Positions 55,275 to 63,471 are shown, numbered from the stretch's first letter. The stretch is 64,000 nucleotides of DNA from Staphylococcus nepalensis (GCF_014635045.1 NZ_BMCF01000004.1:124001-188000), one strand, 5' to 3'. Translations and numbers: made by a program. Notes: a model not told the origin generated them from the sequence alone.

Positions 55275-56969
55275 CTAGCTCAGAAGTTCTTTCATACTAA
55301 TAAATTCAATATTGCCATTGCCAGCGTCTGTTACAACTTTATTCATGATGTCTGTGTACGTATTTAATAACGCTGCAAAACCATCAATTTTACGATAGCG
55401 ATTTTGTTTTGTTGGTAACCAATTATCATTACGGTCTTTAGTTAACTGAACATTATTGATATACCAACGCATCATCGGATTATTATTAAAAATAACTTTG
55501 CCATCTAAAAATAATTCATTTAAATCTTTTAATGCAGGGCTCAAAGTAATTGCACCTTGTCTTGTTTCCTCTGTTTCAAACCCATAATTTTTCAATTCTT
55601 GATTTAATTTAAAAGCATTAGCTCTGTCGTAAGTTATTTTTTCAACCGGGTAATGTTTATTCATTTCAATTATCCAATCGTACACTTTTTGATAGTCTAC
55701 ATATTGTCCCGGCGTTATCGTTAAATATCCTTCTTCTTCCCAATCTCTAAAAGGTATCTTTTCGTTTGCATATTTAACACGTTCTTCTGGCACCCAAGAA
55801 TGAGAAATGACAGCTATATTTCCATCATCAAGTGCAAACGTTGCACAAGCTGAAGTGAAATCTTGTGTTTCAGACAAATCATAACCTATAGTACATGGTT
55901 GACCTTCTAATTCTTCTAAATTAATAACCTTGTTATTCTTTTTAAGTGTTTCATAATCAAGAAAACTCATTTCATCATTATTAACAAATATATTGAAACG
56001 TTTAGTAATAAAATCTCCACGCTCAGCAGGAACTCTCTTAGCTTTTTCCCAATCTTCTTTCATATCCTCTAAATCAATAGACACCCCTAAATTTGGATTT
56101 GCTTTCACCCAATTTTCAGGATTATCTAAATCATCATCTTGGTCCAATGAGGCTAAATAATAGAAAGTTCTTTCATCTTCAACAATACCATCTAATATAT
56201 CTTTACCAGCTTCTACCATATCGACTAATGGTCCATCTAATTGATAACCAGCAGTTGTGATATAAACTAATAGTGGTTGCTTTCTAGATTGCCTAGAGTT
56301 CTTAATAACAGATATTAATTTATAGTCTTTATATTCATGAATTTCATCAAAAACCCCTATATGAGTATTCAAACCATCTAATTTTTCACTGTCAGCTGCT
56401 TGCGGTTCAATTTTAGAATTTGTTTTATCGTAATAAATAGCATCTCTTCTTGCTCTAAATTGCTTATTTAATTTAGGAGAAGCTTTTACCATCTTAGTTG
56501 ACTCATCAAATAATAATCTTGCTTGTTTCATACCATTTGCTAATAAAACAACATCTGCTCCAGGCTCACCGTCTTCTGATACACCAAAATTAGTTAACCC
56601 AGATATAAGTGTCGTTTTACCGTTTTTACGACCAACAAATACAACACCTTCCTTAAAACGACGTAAGCGTGTTTCTTTGTCAACCCAACCGAATAAAGAA
56701 CCAATGATAAAATGTTGCCAGGGTTGCAAAATTAATTGCCCATACGATCCTTTTGAGGGTTTACAAAACTTTTCAATGAATCTTATTGGTTTATGGCCTT
56801 TTTCTTCATCGAATTCCCATCTATGATTATTGCTTTTCAGGTAATCTAAATGTCTTTGGCATTCTTTTTTTACATAATTATTGGTAGTTATATTATTTTT
56901 AACTACTTGTTGCGCATACCATGTAGTAAGAAGCTTAGGTGACGGCTTATTTAACACTTTAATACTCAC
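55275..56969 (-). CDS. Terminase large subunit
   Basis: A 564-residue Terminase_1 ATPase/nuclease. Walker A VGRKNGKTT, Walker B and catalytic Glu HIGVFDEIHEY, and the nuclease Asp in IGYDLSETQD are visible. It packages phage DNA. The start is GTG after GAGGAGGGATTCG, overlapping terS. Confidence 0.95.
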   Translation of the reverse strand: MSIKVLNKPSPKLLTTWYAQQVVKNNITTNNYVKKECQRHLDYLKSNNHRWEFDEEKGHKPIRFIEKFCKPSKGSYGQLILQPWQHFIIGSLFGWVDKETRLRRFKEGVVFVGRKNGKTTLISGLTNFGVSEDGEPGADVVLLANGMKQARLLFDESTKMVKASPKLNKQFRARRDAIYYDKTNSKIEPQAADSEKLDGLNTHIGVFDEIHEYKDYKLISVIKNSRQSRKQPLLVYITTAGYQLDGPLVDMVEAGKDILDGIVEDERTFYYLASLDQDDDLDNPENWVKANPNLGVSIDLEDMKEDWEKAKRVPAERGDFITKRFNIFVNNDEMSFLDYETLKKNNKVINLEELEGQPCTIGYDLSETQDFTSACATFALDDGNIAVISHSWVPEERVKYANEKIPFRDWEEEGYLTITPGQYVDYQKVYDWIIEMNKHYPVEKITYDRANAFKLNQELKNYGFETEETRQGAITLSPALKDLNELFLDGKVIFNNNPMMRWYINNVQLTKDRNDNWLPTKQNRYRKIDGFAALLNTYTDIMNKVVTDAGNGNIEFISMKELLS

Positions 56970-57264
56970 CGAATCCCTCCTCTTCTTCTACAATTTTTTC
57001 TCTTTGAGCTGCTGTAAGCCCTAATGACTTTAAAAGGTTATTAAGCGTTTGAACTGTTTTAGTTAATTCTATACTTAATGGGTTCTTAACCAAGTTAGTT
57101 GCTCCAGCTTTATTTGTGTGTTCATACATAAGATTCGATTCTTTTAACTCATCTCTCAAACGACAATAGAATTCATACGTTTCTAAGTATAAATTTATTA
57201 AAATGTCATCAGATGCTTTATATCCGTCTATATAGCTTACAAGCTGTTTTTTTGTTAATTGCAA
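56959..57264 (-). CDS. Terminase small subunit, P27 family
   Basis: A 101-residue protein: MQLTKKQLVSYIDGYKASDD, EHTNKAGATNLVKNPLSIEL and LKSLGLTAAQREK, the P27/TerS pattern. I use the TTG at 57264 because AGGGGGGT lies 5 bp before it; the ATG at 57282 has no ribosome binding site. It recognises the packaging site. Confidence 0.9.
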   Translation of the reverse strand: MQLTKKQLVSYIDGYKASDDILINLYLETYEFYCRLRDELKESNLMYEHTNKAGATNLVKNPLSIELTKTVQTLNNLLKSLGLTAAQREKIVEEEEGFGEY

Positions 57265-57397
57265 AGTGTACCCCCCTTTCATGAAAAATCATTTGCGTTG
57301 CGAACGCCCTAACTTGCACCGGTCTCTTTGTTTTATTTTTAAAATTTAAGAAGCAGGGGGGGATTATTTTTTAGAAAATTATTTTAAATTTTTAATT
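57265..57397. other. Candidate cos region between the HNH gene and terS
   Basis: In cos-type Sfi21-like phages, cos lies between an HNH endonuclease gene and terS. This 130-bp gap contains an inverted repeat GCGTT-GCG-AACGC (57297-57309), a G7 run near 57355 and the GC-rich word CCGGT. The cut site cannot be told by eye. Confidence 0.4.
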
Positions 57398-58120
57398 CTA
57401 AACTTTAATTACTCTTACATTTTTTTGTTTTTCTTCCCCCGCAAAAACTTCTTTTTCATCTTTGGAATGGATTTTGTTATGACATGCAGAACAAACACAC
57501 ATCAAATTATCTAAGTCTAATGCTTTTTCATAATCACTTTTCACGTAAATAATATGGTGTACTAAATTGGCTTTAGTATTTCTATTCTTCCTTAAACAAA
57601 TTTGGCATAAGTGATTATCTCTTTCAAAAGCCATCGCCTTGATGTTCTCCCAGTCTTTAGAATTGTATAATGCTTTAGACTTACGACTTAGTTCATCACT
57701 ATCAGTTAATTTCTTATTGTATATATACTTGCCATACCATTCGTGTATCACTTGCATCACATGTTCTTTATTAGGTCTATCGCTATCATGTATTCTTTTC
57801 TTACATTCATCTAAAGATGTATCCATTCGTTTGTACTGAGTATTAAAGTGTGTCTCTATCTCACTCATTAACTTATATGAAAGGAATGTAGTAACGATAT
57901 ATAACACACCGTTATCTGATTGCTTAGCATGATCAATCATCTTATCTCTCATACTCATAACTAATGTATGTGCATTATCATTGTGTTGTTGATACTTTGT
58001 GCTAGTCATTGCATGTGTGAGTGCGTCATAGTCAAACACTAAATCATACTCAGTCATAGCATTACGAACATATGTAGTCTTGCCACTCATTGGTGCTCCA
58101 TACACTACTACAATCTTCAT
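57398..58120 (-). CDS. P-loop kinase-like and HNH endonuclease fusion
   Basis: A 240-residue protein with two domains. Residues 1-130 start MKIVVVYGAPMSGKTTY with a Walker A (GAPMSGKT), like small phage P-loop kinases. Residues 155-240 are an HNH nuclease (CQIC, LVHHIIYV, CVCSACHNKIH). I start at the ATG at 58120, preceded by AAGGAAGTGAAGG. HNH proteins upstream of terS help terminase cut cos; the kinase domain is an extra. Confidence 0.88.
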   Translation of the reverse strand: MKIVVVYGAPMSGKTTYVRNAMTEYDLVFDYDALTHAMTSTKYQQHNDNAHTLVMSMRDKMIDHAKQSDNGVLYIVTTFLSYKLMSEIETHFNTQYKRMDTSLDECKKRIHDSDRPNKEHVMQVIHEWYGKYIYNKKLTDSDELSRKSKALYNSKDWENIKAMAFERDNHLCQICLRKNRNTKANLVHHIIYVKSDYEKALDLDNLMCVCSACHNKIHSKDEKEVFAGEEKQKNVRVIKV

Positions 58121-58281
58121 GCCTTCACTTCCTTGTTCTATACGCATAAAGAAAGACACACCACTCAATGTGATGTGTTTCGATATAATATAGTATTGTT
58201 TATTTATAATTGTTAGTACCATTTGTATTCTAGCATTATCGCTATAAATATATTATATAAAATACTAATGATGATTACTAA

Positions 58282-58776
58282 TTAGTGTTGATTGTGCTTA
58301 TCCTGTTGATTGTGCTTATCCTGTTGATTGCGCTTATCCTGTTGATTGCGCTTATCCTGTTGATTGTGTTTATTGTGTTTATCTTGCTCATTAAGATACA
58401 CATTCACGATATCTGTCATACGACTTTCAAAGTTTGTTCTACCTATATTCATTATCTTCTTAATTTCTGTAGGTCTCTTTCCTTTCTTAATTTCATAAAG
58501 TATATTTAGATTCTTATCATTGTCTATATGATGTTCGTATTTATCAATAAAGCTTACTACTTCAAGATGCTTATACAATATTCTATAGATTACATCATTA
58601 CGTGTCACGATATCTAATACTTTATCGCTCGTTCCACCTTGAGCTTTAGGCATAGTAGACTCAACACCATACTGAGCAGTAGAGTTACTATCTAACTCAT
58701 AACCTTCTTCAAGTAGTACATTCTTTCTCCAATGATATTCATATATCATTTCCTCTATTTGTTCTGCAGTATACAT
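58282..58776 (-). CDS. RinA-family late-gene transcriptional activator
   Basis: A 164-residue protein. The N-terminus MYTAEQIEEMIYEYHWRKNV, VESTMPKAQGGTSD and the C-terminal helix-turn-helix-like EIKKIMNIGRTNFESRM fit RinA/ArpU-type activators of the packaging operon. The last 33 residues are a repeated, charged HNQQDK tail encoded by 18-bp repeats. It lies upstream of HNH-terS, as expected. Confidence 0.88.
   Translation of the reverse strand: MYTAEQIEEMIYEYHWRKNVLLEEGYELDSNSTAQYGVESTMPKAQGGTSDKVLDIVTRNDVIYRILYKHLEVVSFIDKYEHHIDNDKNLNILYEIKKGKRPTEIKKIMNIGRTNFESRMTDIVNVYLNEQDKHNKHNQQDKRNQQDKRNQQDKHNQQDKHNQH
58288..58377 (-). repeat. About five 18-bp tandem repeats in the rinA-like gene
   Basis: Units of TTGATTGTGCTTATCCTG on the plus strand: two identical copies, two with a T-to-C change, one diverged. 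They encode DKHNQQ/DKRNQQ. In-frame unit changes would vary the tail length. Confidence 0.9.
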
Positions 58777-58789
58777 GACTTACCTCCAG

Positions 58790-58858
58790 TTACTGTTTAA
58801 CTAATCTATTTATTACATCTTCTATTTCAGCCATTGCTATTAATTCCTTCATAGTCAT
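58790..58858 (-). CDS. 22-residue phage ORF
   Basis: MTMKELIAMAEIEDVINRLV plus KQ, with AAAGGGTG before the ATG. Its position between the rinA-like and DUF1514-like genes matches tiny genes in related phages. No function known. Confidence 0.4.
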   Translation of the reverse strand: MTMKELIAMAEIEDVINRLVKQ

Positions 58859-58951
58859 ATAACACCCTTTATCGTATTGATAATATAGAAGTGATATATA
58901 AGCAGGAACAATTGGCTGTGAATTTATTAGTACATTAATCGTTACATACAC

Positions 58952-59098
58952 CTACTTCTTATTAATATATGCCTGAATATAATTCTTCAAGTGTGCCTTC
59001 TCATATCTAAGTTTAGATATCACATCACTTTGTATGCAGTTAGCTATGATAGATACAATTAACATGATTGCTAATGTAATTGCTATTATCCAGAACAT
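58952..59098 (-). CDS. DUF1514-like small membrane protein
   Basis: A 48-residue protein: MFWIIAITLAIMLIVSIIAN TM helix, then a basic cytoplasmic tail (SKLRYEKAHLKNYIQAYINK). It resembles DUF1514 proteins found next to rinB in staphylococcal phages. The ATG overlaps the rinB stop. Confidence 0.7.
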   Translation of the reverse strand: MFWIIAITLAIMLIVSIIANCIQSDVISKLRYEKAHLKNYIQAYINKK

Positions 59099-59232
59099 TA
59101 CTTACTCACCTCATAATCTCTCGGCACATCCGCCATATCGTTTGCTTGTTTCCTAACAATGATCTCGTATGTGATTGCTTTACTTAATTCGTATAAGCTT
59201 ATAATTAATAATGGTTTGAGTATGTGTTTCAT
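59098..59232 (-). CDS. RinB-like transcriptional activator
   Basis: A 44-residue protein, MKHILKPLLIISLYELSKAI with RKQANDMADVPRDYE, matching RinB. RinB acts on phage gene expression, including the phage integrase gene in phi11. The start overlaps the previous stop (ATGA). Confidence 0.75.
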   Translation of the reverse strand: MKHILKPLLIISLYELSKAITYEIIVRKQANDMADVPRDYEVSK

Positions 59233-59381
59233 TCGTCGTCCTCCTTACTGACTCTCTCCTTAGCTTCTTCTGCACTCTCTGCATCCACCACAACAAATGT
59301 TTCATTGTCCTTAGCCTTAGTTGCATCCAGGAACACTTCATCTGTTGTGTGGTGTATTTTGCGTAATAGGTATTTTGTCAT
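59229..59381 (-). CDS. DUF1381-like phage protein
   Basis: A 50-residue protein MTKYLLRKIHHTTDEVFLDA with ETFVVVDAESAEEAKERV, the DUF1381 pattern. Start overlaps the stop of the preceding gene by 4 bp. Function unknown. Confidence 0.7.
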   Translation of the reverse strand: MTKYLLRKIHHTTDEVFLDATKAKDNETFVVVDAESAEEAKERVSKEDDE

Positions 59382-59545
59382 TTGATTACCTCCCATAATA
59401 GATGCAAGGTATTACTTATAGCGATACTAAGTGTTATAAAACCAACTGCAATAAATAACCAATATTTCTTATTGTGACCATTTCTTAAAAACTCATAAGA
59501 TAATAGAAAGCACATGGTAGAAAATAACAATACTGCTATATTCAC
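59378..59545 (-). CDS. Small two-TM membrane protein
   Basis: A 55-residue protein starting MNIAVLLFSTMCFLLSYEFL, with a second TM helix WLFIAVGFITLSIAIS. GTG start with AAGGAG 8 bp upstream. Function unknown. Confidence 0.6.
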   Translation of the reverse strand: MNIAVLLFSTMCFLLSYEFLRNGHNKKYWLFIAVGFITLSIAISNTLHLLWEVIK

Positions 59546-59550
59546 AACAC

Positions 59551-59631
59551 TCACTCCTTGCCTAAGATTATTCGTACACGTTCAAGTATGTCTTTATCCT
59601 CGCAAGTCTGATTCTTTGATGAACGTGCCAT
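59551..59631 (-). CDS. 26-residue phage ORF overlapping the MazG-like gene
   Basis: MARSSKNQTCEDKDILERVR then IILGKE. AGGAG lies about 9 bp before the ATG. It starts inside the end of the MazG-like gene and ends right before the next gene's ribosome binding site. It may encode a tiny protein or be a coupling ORF. Confidence 0.4.
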   Translation of the reverse strand: MARSSKNQTCEDKDILERVRIILGKE

Positions 59632-59911
59632 TCCTTGTTTCTCCTCGTCTGTCTTTGATTTCATCATATGCGTACTGTAAACACTCCTGTAACGACCAAC
59701 CATGTTGTTGTGCCAATATAATTAAAGTAACGACTGTATCGCCTATACCGTCTTTTAAACCATCTAGTTTGTTACGAGATAATGCTGCGCCAACTTCGCC
59801 ACTTTCTTCCCATACTTTAAGCGCTTGACGTGTTGGGTCTGCTTTGTGCAAATCTTTATCTTTACTCCATTGTTCTACTTGTTTTACTAATTGATCTAAT
59901 GTGTTAGTCAT
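59594..59911 (-). CDS. MazG-like nucleotide pyrophosphohydrolase
   Basis: A 105-residue all-helical NTP pyrophosphatase: LKVWEESGEVGAALSRN (metal-binding EExxE-type) and LKDGIGDTVVTLIILAQQHG (the second metal site). It may cleave (d)NTPs or alarmones. GGAGGACACAAA precedes the ATG. Confidence 0.88.
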   Translation of the reverse strand: MTNTLDQLVKQVEQWSKDKDLHKADPTRQALKVWEESGEVGAALSRNKLDGLKDGIGDTVVTLIILAQQHGWSLQECLQYAYDEIKDRRGETRNGTFIKESDLRG

Positions 59912-60001
59912 TTTGTGTCCTCCGTTTTGTTATTTTGATTTCTTAAACACTGTTTGTTAAAATTTTTTCATTGATTTTTATAAGTAAGAGGTGACTCAGC
60001 A

Positions 60002-60112
60002 TTGAATAAAGAACCTAGTAACTTCGTTATAGCAATAATCACAATTTTAATATTCTTAATGTATTTAGCACCTTTCTTATCTATGGCTTTTGAAAAATTG
60101 AATTCTCTATAG
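60002..60112 (+). CDS. Possible antisense small hydrophobic peptide
   Basis: A 36-residue plus-strand frame: TTG start, MNKEPSNFVIAIITILIFLM then YLAPFLSMAFEKLNSL, one TM helix with charged ends. AAGAGGTG lies 8 bp before the TTG. It fills a 211-bp gap between minus-strand genes. Its size and shape recall type I toxin peptides or small phage membrane proteins. Not proven to be expressed. Confidence 0.45.
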   Translation: MNKEPSNFVIAIITILIFLMYLAPFLSMAFEKLNSL

Positions 60113-60122
60113 TGAAATATAA

Positions 60123-60387
60123 CTACTCCCCTTCTAGTTCCTTAATAAAGTTAACCAAGTGTATATAGTTATATGAATAAGGTGATGCAAACTTCATATC
60201 TCTTATGTGGTTGGTTAGGGTGGTGTATTTGTCTTTCCAATATCTAACTTCTCCATCACAACTCATTAACTCGTCGTGACGTTCTAAAATGTTTTATTGC
60301 GCTATCTTTATCGGTTATTGAGTCCACTTTTTCTGGTCCGTACTTTTCCATTAATTCTCTTAAATCATCTTTTAATTCATCGCTCAT
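60123..60387 (-). pseudogene. Frameshifted small phage gene
   Basis: From the ATG at 60387 (overlapping the previous stop, ATGA) the frame reads MSDELKDDLRELMEKYGPEK, then IKHF, and drifts out after a TTTT run near 60284-60287. Deleting one T restores LERHDELMSCDGEVRYWKDK and TLTNHIRDMKFASPYSYNYI up to LEGE and a TAG at 60123. The restored 87-residue protein resembles a common staphylococcal phage protein. The length (265 nt) fits one extra base. Confidence 0.7.
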
Positions 60388-60602
60388 ATATCATCACTTC
60401 CAAACATAATAATACTGCCTTTCATTTTCTTAGTTGGTAACATTAAAGCCAATACTACGATTGTTTCGCCGTTTCCTACGTCCATTGGCATACCTTCCGG
60501 AAAGTTTTTCATTTGTTCATTCAATTCACCTATTAATTCAATTGGTATTCCAACTTGTCGTTGTTCATTTTCTGTAATTGCAATCATGTTTAACGTTTCC
60601 AC
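60384..60602 (-). CDS. Phage protein of unknown function
   Basis: A 72-residue protein, METLNMIAITENEQRQVGIP start, with PTKKMKGSIIMFGSDDI end. GTG start 9 bp after AGAGGAG. No recognisable domain; it lies in the tiny-gene cluster typical of staphylococcal phages. Confidence 0.6.
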   Translation of the reverse strand: METLNMIAITENEQRQVGIPIELIGELNEQMKNFPEGMPMDVGNGETIVVLALMLPTKKMKGSIIMFGSDDI

Positions 60603-60616
60603 TCGCCATCACTCCT

Positions 60617-60694
60617 CTACTCACCTTTAGTCATAACCATAAAAAATATAATGAATATGATAATCACAGTCCCACTTGATACTATGTCTATCAT
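60617..60694 (-). CDS. 25-residue single-TM peptide
   Basis: MIDIVSSGTVIIIFIIFFMV then MTKGE. It starts directly at the stop of the previous gene (TAGATG) with GGTGGAG upstream. A small membrane peptide of unknown role. Confidence 0.45.
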   Translation of the reverse strand: MIDIVSSGTVIIIFIIFFMVMTKGE

Positions 60695-61087
60695 CTACTC
60701 CACCAACCCTTTATCTTTAGTCCAAATAAGTGTTAATGTTAAGTCGTCGTTTGGAATATAAATAGCTTCTACATGCGTCAAATTGAAACCATTCACGCTT
60801 TCATTTGTCCATTCGTTATAACCACCATGTGTATTTCTAGTTATCAGTCTAGGTATCACTGTATCTTCATCAATTTCGATTTCTTCTTCGACTGTGAAAG
60901 TATTGTCCTGTGTTATAGTACATGGGACTCTTACACCCGTTCCGTCTGCAAGGAATGACACATAAGGGGCAAATCTAACATTTTCATCATCAATGTTATA
61001 AGCTCTCCCTTTTACTAACTCTGGATTATCAAATCCCCACTCAATCAACTGTGGTAAGTTTAGTTGTTTCTTAGTTTTTATTTTCAT
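60695..61087 (-). CDS. Phage protein of unknown function (staphylococcal phage/island family)
   Basis: A 130-residue protein starting MKIKTKKQLNLPQLIEWGFD and ending LTLIWTKDKGLVE, a pattern common to a widespread staphylococcal phage and pathogenicity-island family. I use the ATG at 61087 as in relatives. Function unknown. Confidence 0.75.
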   Translation of the reverse strand: MKIKTKKQLNLPQLIEWGFDNPELVKGRAYNIDDENVRFAPYVSFLADGTGVRVPCTITQDNTFTVEEEIEIDEDTVIPRLITRNTHGGYNEWTNESVNGFNLTHVEAIYIPNDDLTLTLIWTKDKGLVE

Positions 61088-61232
61088 TTTCATCATCCTC
61101 AGTTTTGTAAAAATTATCACTTAAAAATTCTTCCAACATATCTTCTTGATGTGGTTTCAATTCAATACCTTGTCTTTCTCCTACAAGTAAAACTAATGCC
61201 ATTTCCATCGCCTGCATTCTCTCTTCATTCAT
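61071..61232 (-). CDS. 53-residue acidic phage protein
   Basis: MNEERMQAMEMALVLLVGER, then EDMLEEFLSDNFYKTEDDEN to the end. GAGG precedes the ATG at 61232. It overlaps both neighbours by a few bases, typical of this operon. Function unknown. Confidence 0.6.
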   Translation of the reverse strand: MNEERMQAMEMALVLLVGERQGIELKPHQEDMLEEFLSDNFYKTEDDENENKN

Positions 61233-61425
61233 TCCTCAACCCCTCCATCGCTTTCCTGTTATGTTCCTTATCTTCTGGCAACACTGCCATGACAATGCTG
61301 TGTGGATTTACTGCTATTAAGAATCCTTTAACTCCACAATCTTTTAGTAGCTTTGCCATTTCGACAGTATTTCTGCCTTTAGTATCAAGTTTGTATTTAG
61401 TTTTAATTGTGTCAGAAAGTATCAT
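61225..61425 (-). CDS. Phage protein of unknown function
   Basis: A 66-residue protein: MILSDTIKTKYKLDTKGRNT, with FLIAVNPHSIVMAVLPEDKE. It overlaps its upstream neighbour by 4 bp. No domain recognised. Confidence 0.6.
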   Translation of the reverse strand: MILSDTIKTKYKLDTKGRNTVEMAKLLKDCGVKGFLIAVNPHSIVMAVLPEDKEHNRKAMEGLRNE

Positions 61426-61727
61426 GATAATTTATACTTCTCCATCACAATGTCATACTTCTCAACAAACTTATATCTGTCTTGATGCAACTTATTACTC
61501 CATTGTGTTAACTCATCCATAAATTTAAGTTGTTTCATGTAATCGTTAAACTCAAATTGTGACTGTTCCATACTGCCTATTGCTTTCCAGTATCTACTTG
61601 TACCAATTTCTGCGTTATAACTTGTGTTACTGGCTCTAAGAAATGACTTATAGCTTTTATCAGCAAGTTGTAGCAGTTTCTTTATCACGACATCTGAATG
61701 CATAGTTAATAATTGTCCTGAGTTCAT
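61422..61727 (-). CDS. Helical phage protein of unknown function
   Basis: A 101-residue, mostly helical protein (VVIKKLLQLADKSYKSFLRA, FEFNDYMKQLKFMDELTQWS). It lies directly after the DUF3310 gene. No domain recognised. Confidence 0.6.
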   Translation of the reverse strand: MNSGQLLTMHSDVVIKKLLQLADKSYKSFLRASNTSYNAEIGTSRYWKAIGSMEQSQFEFNDYMKQLKFMDELTQWSNKLHQDRYKFVEKYDIVMEKYKLS

Positions 61728-62282
61728 CTACTTCACATCCCATACTTCGAATGCACGCTCTATCATATCTCTAGCTTTAGCAATATCTTCCTTGCCATTT
61801 TTTCTAGGCGCTCTACCGATATATTGAATGGCTTGTCCTATCCATGCAGCAACTACTGGATTATAGTGTTTGCAAATAGCTTCAACGATTTCATACATTT
61901 CAAAATCCTCAAATTGATAGTAATCTGGTTTAACATTTTGTTCGTTACGCTTACGTTGTTGTACGTCGTTGGATTGTTTATGAGATATAATTTCTTCATT
62001 AGGACCAACTGTTGAATTACTGTAACTATATATCTTACCTGGGTTAGGCGTGCTCACACGCTCCGTCTTACTCTCTATATAGTTACTCCACAAATCAAAG
62101 TAGTTACTATCATCAAAATGGTAAAAGTTACCAAGTGAATCAATACCTGCTTCATTCTTATCATCTTCGTTAAATATAATTTCATCCACACGTCCAACAA
62201 CCGTCATTCCTTCGCTATACTCACTCTTGCCTAAGTCATACACAATAACGTAATCATTTATATTCAAGTCTCTTATCTTCAT
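61728..62282 (-). CDS. DUF3310-containing phage protein
   Basis: A 184-residue protein. The N-terminal half is SH3-like (INDYVIVYDLGKSEYSEG). The C-terminal half carries DUF3310 features: PDYYQFEDFEMYEIVEAICK, AWIGQAIQYIGRAPRKNGKE and KARDMIERAFEVW. DUF3310 proteins are common in phage replication modules; their role is not established. Confidence 0.8.
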   Translation of the reverse strand: MKIRDLNINDYVIVYDLGKSEYSEGMTVVGRVDEIIFNEDDKNEAGIDSLGNFYHFDDSNYFDLWSNYIESKTERVSTPNPGKIYSYSNSTVGPNEEIISHKQSNDVQQRKRNEQNVKPDYYQFEDFEMYEIVEAICKHYNPVVAAWIGQAIQYIGRAPRKNGKEDIAKARDMIERAFEVWDVK

Positions 62283-62636
62283 CTAACGTACCGCCTTAGG
62301 AAACGCATCATATTTCATTAAATCATCCACATATTTACAACGTGGATACGGTGGTTGCGGTGTTCCGTCGTACAACCAAGGTCGTTCTTCTCTTTGCTTT
62401 TCGTCTCTCAATCTTTCTCTGGTCTTTCTTGCCTTACTTTGTAAGTAATTAATATTCTGTGCTTCTCGATAATCTTCTAATCTAACGCCTCTCGGTACAG
62501 AATAAGCCTCTTGAACTGTCCAACCATTTTTCAATCTTGTACGAATATATTTAATCCCTAAACCTAATGCTTCTGCTTTAGCTTCATGCTCTGGGTGAAC
62601 AAAAAATGTATATCCTGCTACTGTTATTTGTTTCAT
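62283..62636 (-). CDS. Phage protein of unknown function
   Basis: A 117-residue basic protein: MKQITVAGYTFFVHPEHEAK, with RTRLKNGWTVQEAYSVPRGV and a helical arginine-rich middle. AAAGGAG lies 8 bp before the ATG at 62636. The GWT-EA-P-G segment looks like a short DNA-binding helix found in several phage proteins; function unknown. Confidence 0.65.
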   Translation of the reverse strand: MKQITVAGYTFFVHPEHEAKAEALGLGIKYIRTRLKNGWTVQEAYSVPRGVRLEDYREAQNINYLQSKARKTRERLRDEKQREERPWLYDGTPQPPYPRCKYVDDLMKYDAFPKAVR

Positions 62637-62638
62637 TC

Positions 62639-62845
62639 TCAATACTCCTTTACTTGTACGTCTGACACGTCTCTAAACTTAATATCTTCAAAGCCTAATA
62701 GCTCTGGATTGTTTGCATACTTCTCATACGCTTTATCTGCTTCTACATCTTTTATATCTTCTAAGTCATAGTTGCCTGCTACTGGTACAACGACTTCTTG
62801 TTCAACCTCTACTCTAATTTGAAGTGTGATTGTTTCTTCACTCAT
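62639..62845 (-). CDS. Acidic phage protein of unknown function
   Basis: A 68-residue protein, MSEETITLQIRVEVEQEVVV start, strongly acidic. The ATG overlaps the rusA stop. No domain recognised. Confidence 0.6.
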   Translation of the reverse strand: MSEETITLQIRVEVEQEVVVPVAGNYDLEDIKDVEADKAYEKYANNPELLGFEDIKFRDVSDVQVKEY

Positions 62846-63248
62846 TTAGATCACTCCAATACTCTAATTCCATAATCACTTTCGGAGTTTCTGCATACTT
62901 TTTAAAACTTCTTATCTCTACTATTTGATTGTCGTCTTGCCACACATGACCGTTTGCAGCATCCAATACAGTTTTAATTAAGTTATCAATGTCTGGTTTC
63001 GTTCTCTTATACTGTCCTACCATTGCCACATGTTTCTTCTTACTCCACGACTTGAGCAGTGGAAAGTGAAACTCAATTGTTAATCTAATTGGCTTATCTA
63101 TCATCATGTATGGCATCTGTTGTCTTAACATTTTCTTATGGTTTGTATATTTAGCAGGCATGTATGTTTGTACAAATCTTCCTGCATTTCTAAATCTCGG
63201 TCTAGGTGATGCCATAGGAGCATCTACTATAAGCTCTATACGTTTCAT
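62838..63248 (-). CDS. RusA-family Holliday junction resolvase
   Basis: A 136-residue endodeoxyribonuclease: ASPRPRFRNAGRFVQTYMPA, KKKHVAMVGQYKRTKPDIDNLIK-type core with catalytic Asp residues in PDIDN and WQDDNQIVEI. It resolves branched DNA before packaging. GGAGTGACTAA precedes the ATG. Confidence 0.92.
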   Translation of the reverse strand: MKRIELIVDAPMASPRPRFRNAGRFVQTYMPAKYTNHKKMLRQQMPYMMIDKPIRLTIEFHFPLLKSWSKKKHVAMVGQYKRTKPDIDNLIKTVLDAANGHVWQDDNQIVEIRSFKKYAETPKVIMELEYWSDLNE

Positions 63249-63258
63249 TTAGTCACTC

Positions 63259-63471
63259 CTACATGTAATCAAATATGCTTGTTTGATCTGCACGTTCTAA
63301 TCGGAATGTGCGCTTGATTGCTTCTAATCTCTCGTCACTTACAATGTATTCATCTATGTCGAAATGCTTATGCAATCCAAATACACGGTTTCTATTATTA
63401 TCTAATGGGATAACGTCGATAGTTATATTGCTATTGTTCTGTTTCAATCTGTATTCTGTACTCAATCCCAT
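63259..63471 (-). CDS. Phage protein of unknown function
   Basis: A 70-residue protein: MGLSTEYRLKQNNSNITIDV, ending ADQTSIFDYM. GAGGTGAGTTAA precedes the ATG. It lies between the 57-residue gene and rusA. No domain recognised. Confidence 0.65.
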   Translation of the reverse strand: MGLSTEYRLKQNNSNITIDVIPLDNNRNRVFGLHKHFDIDEYIVSDERLEAIKRTFRLERADQTSIFDYM

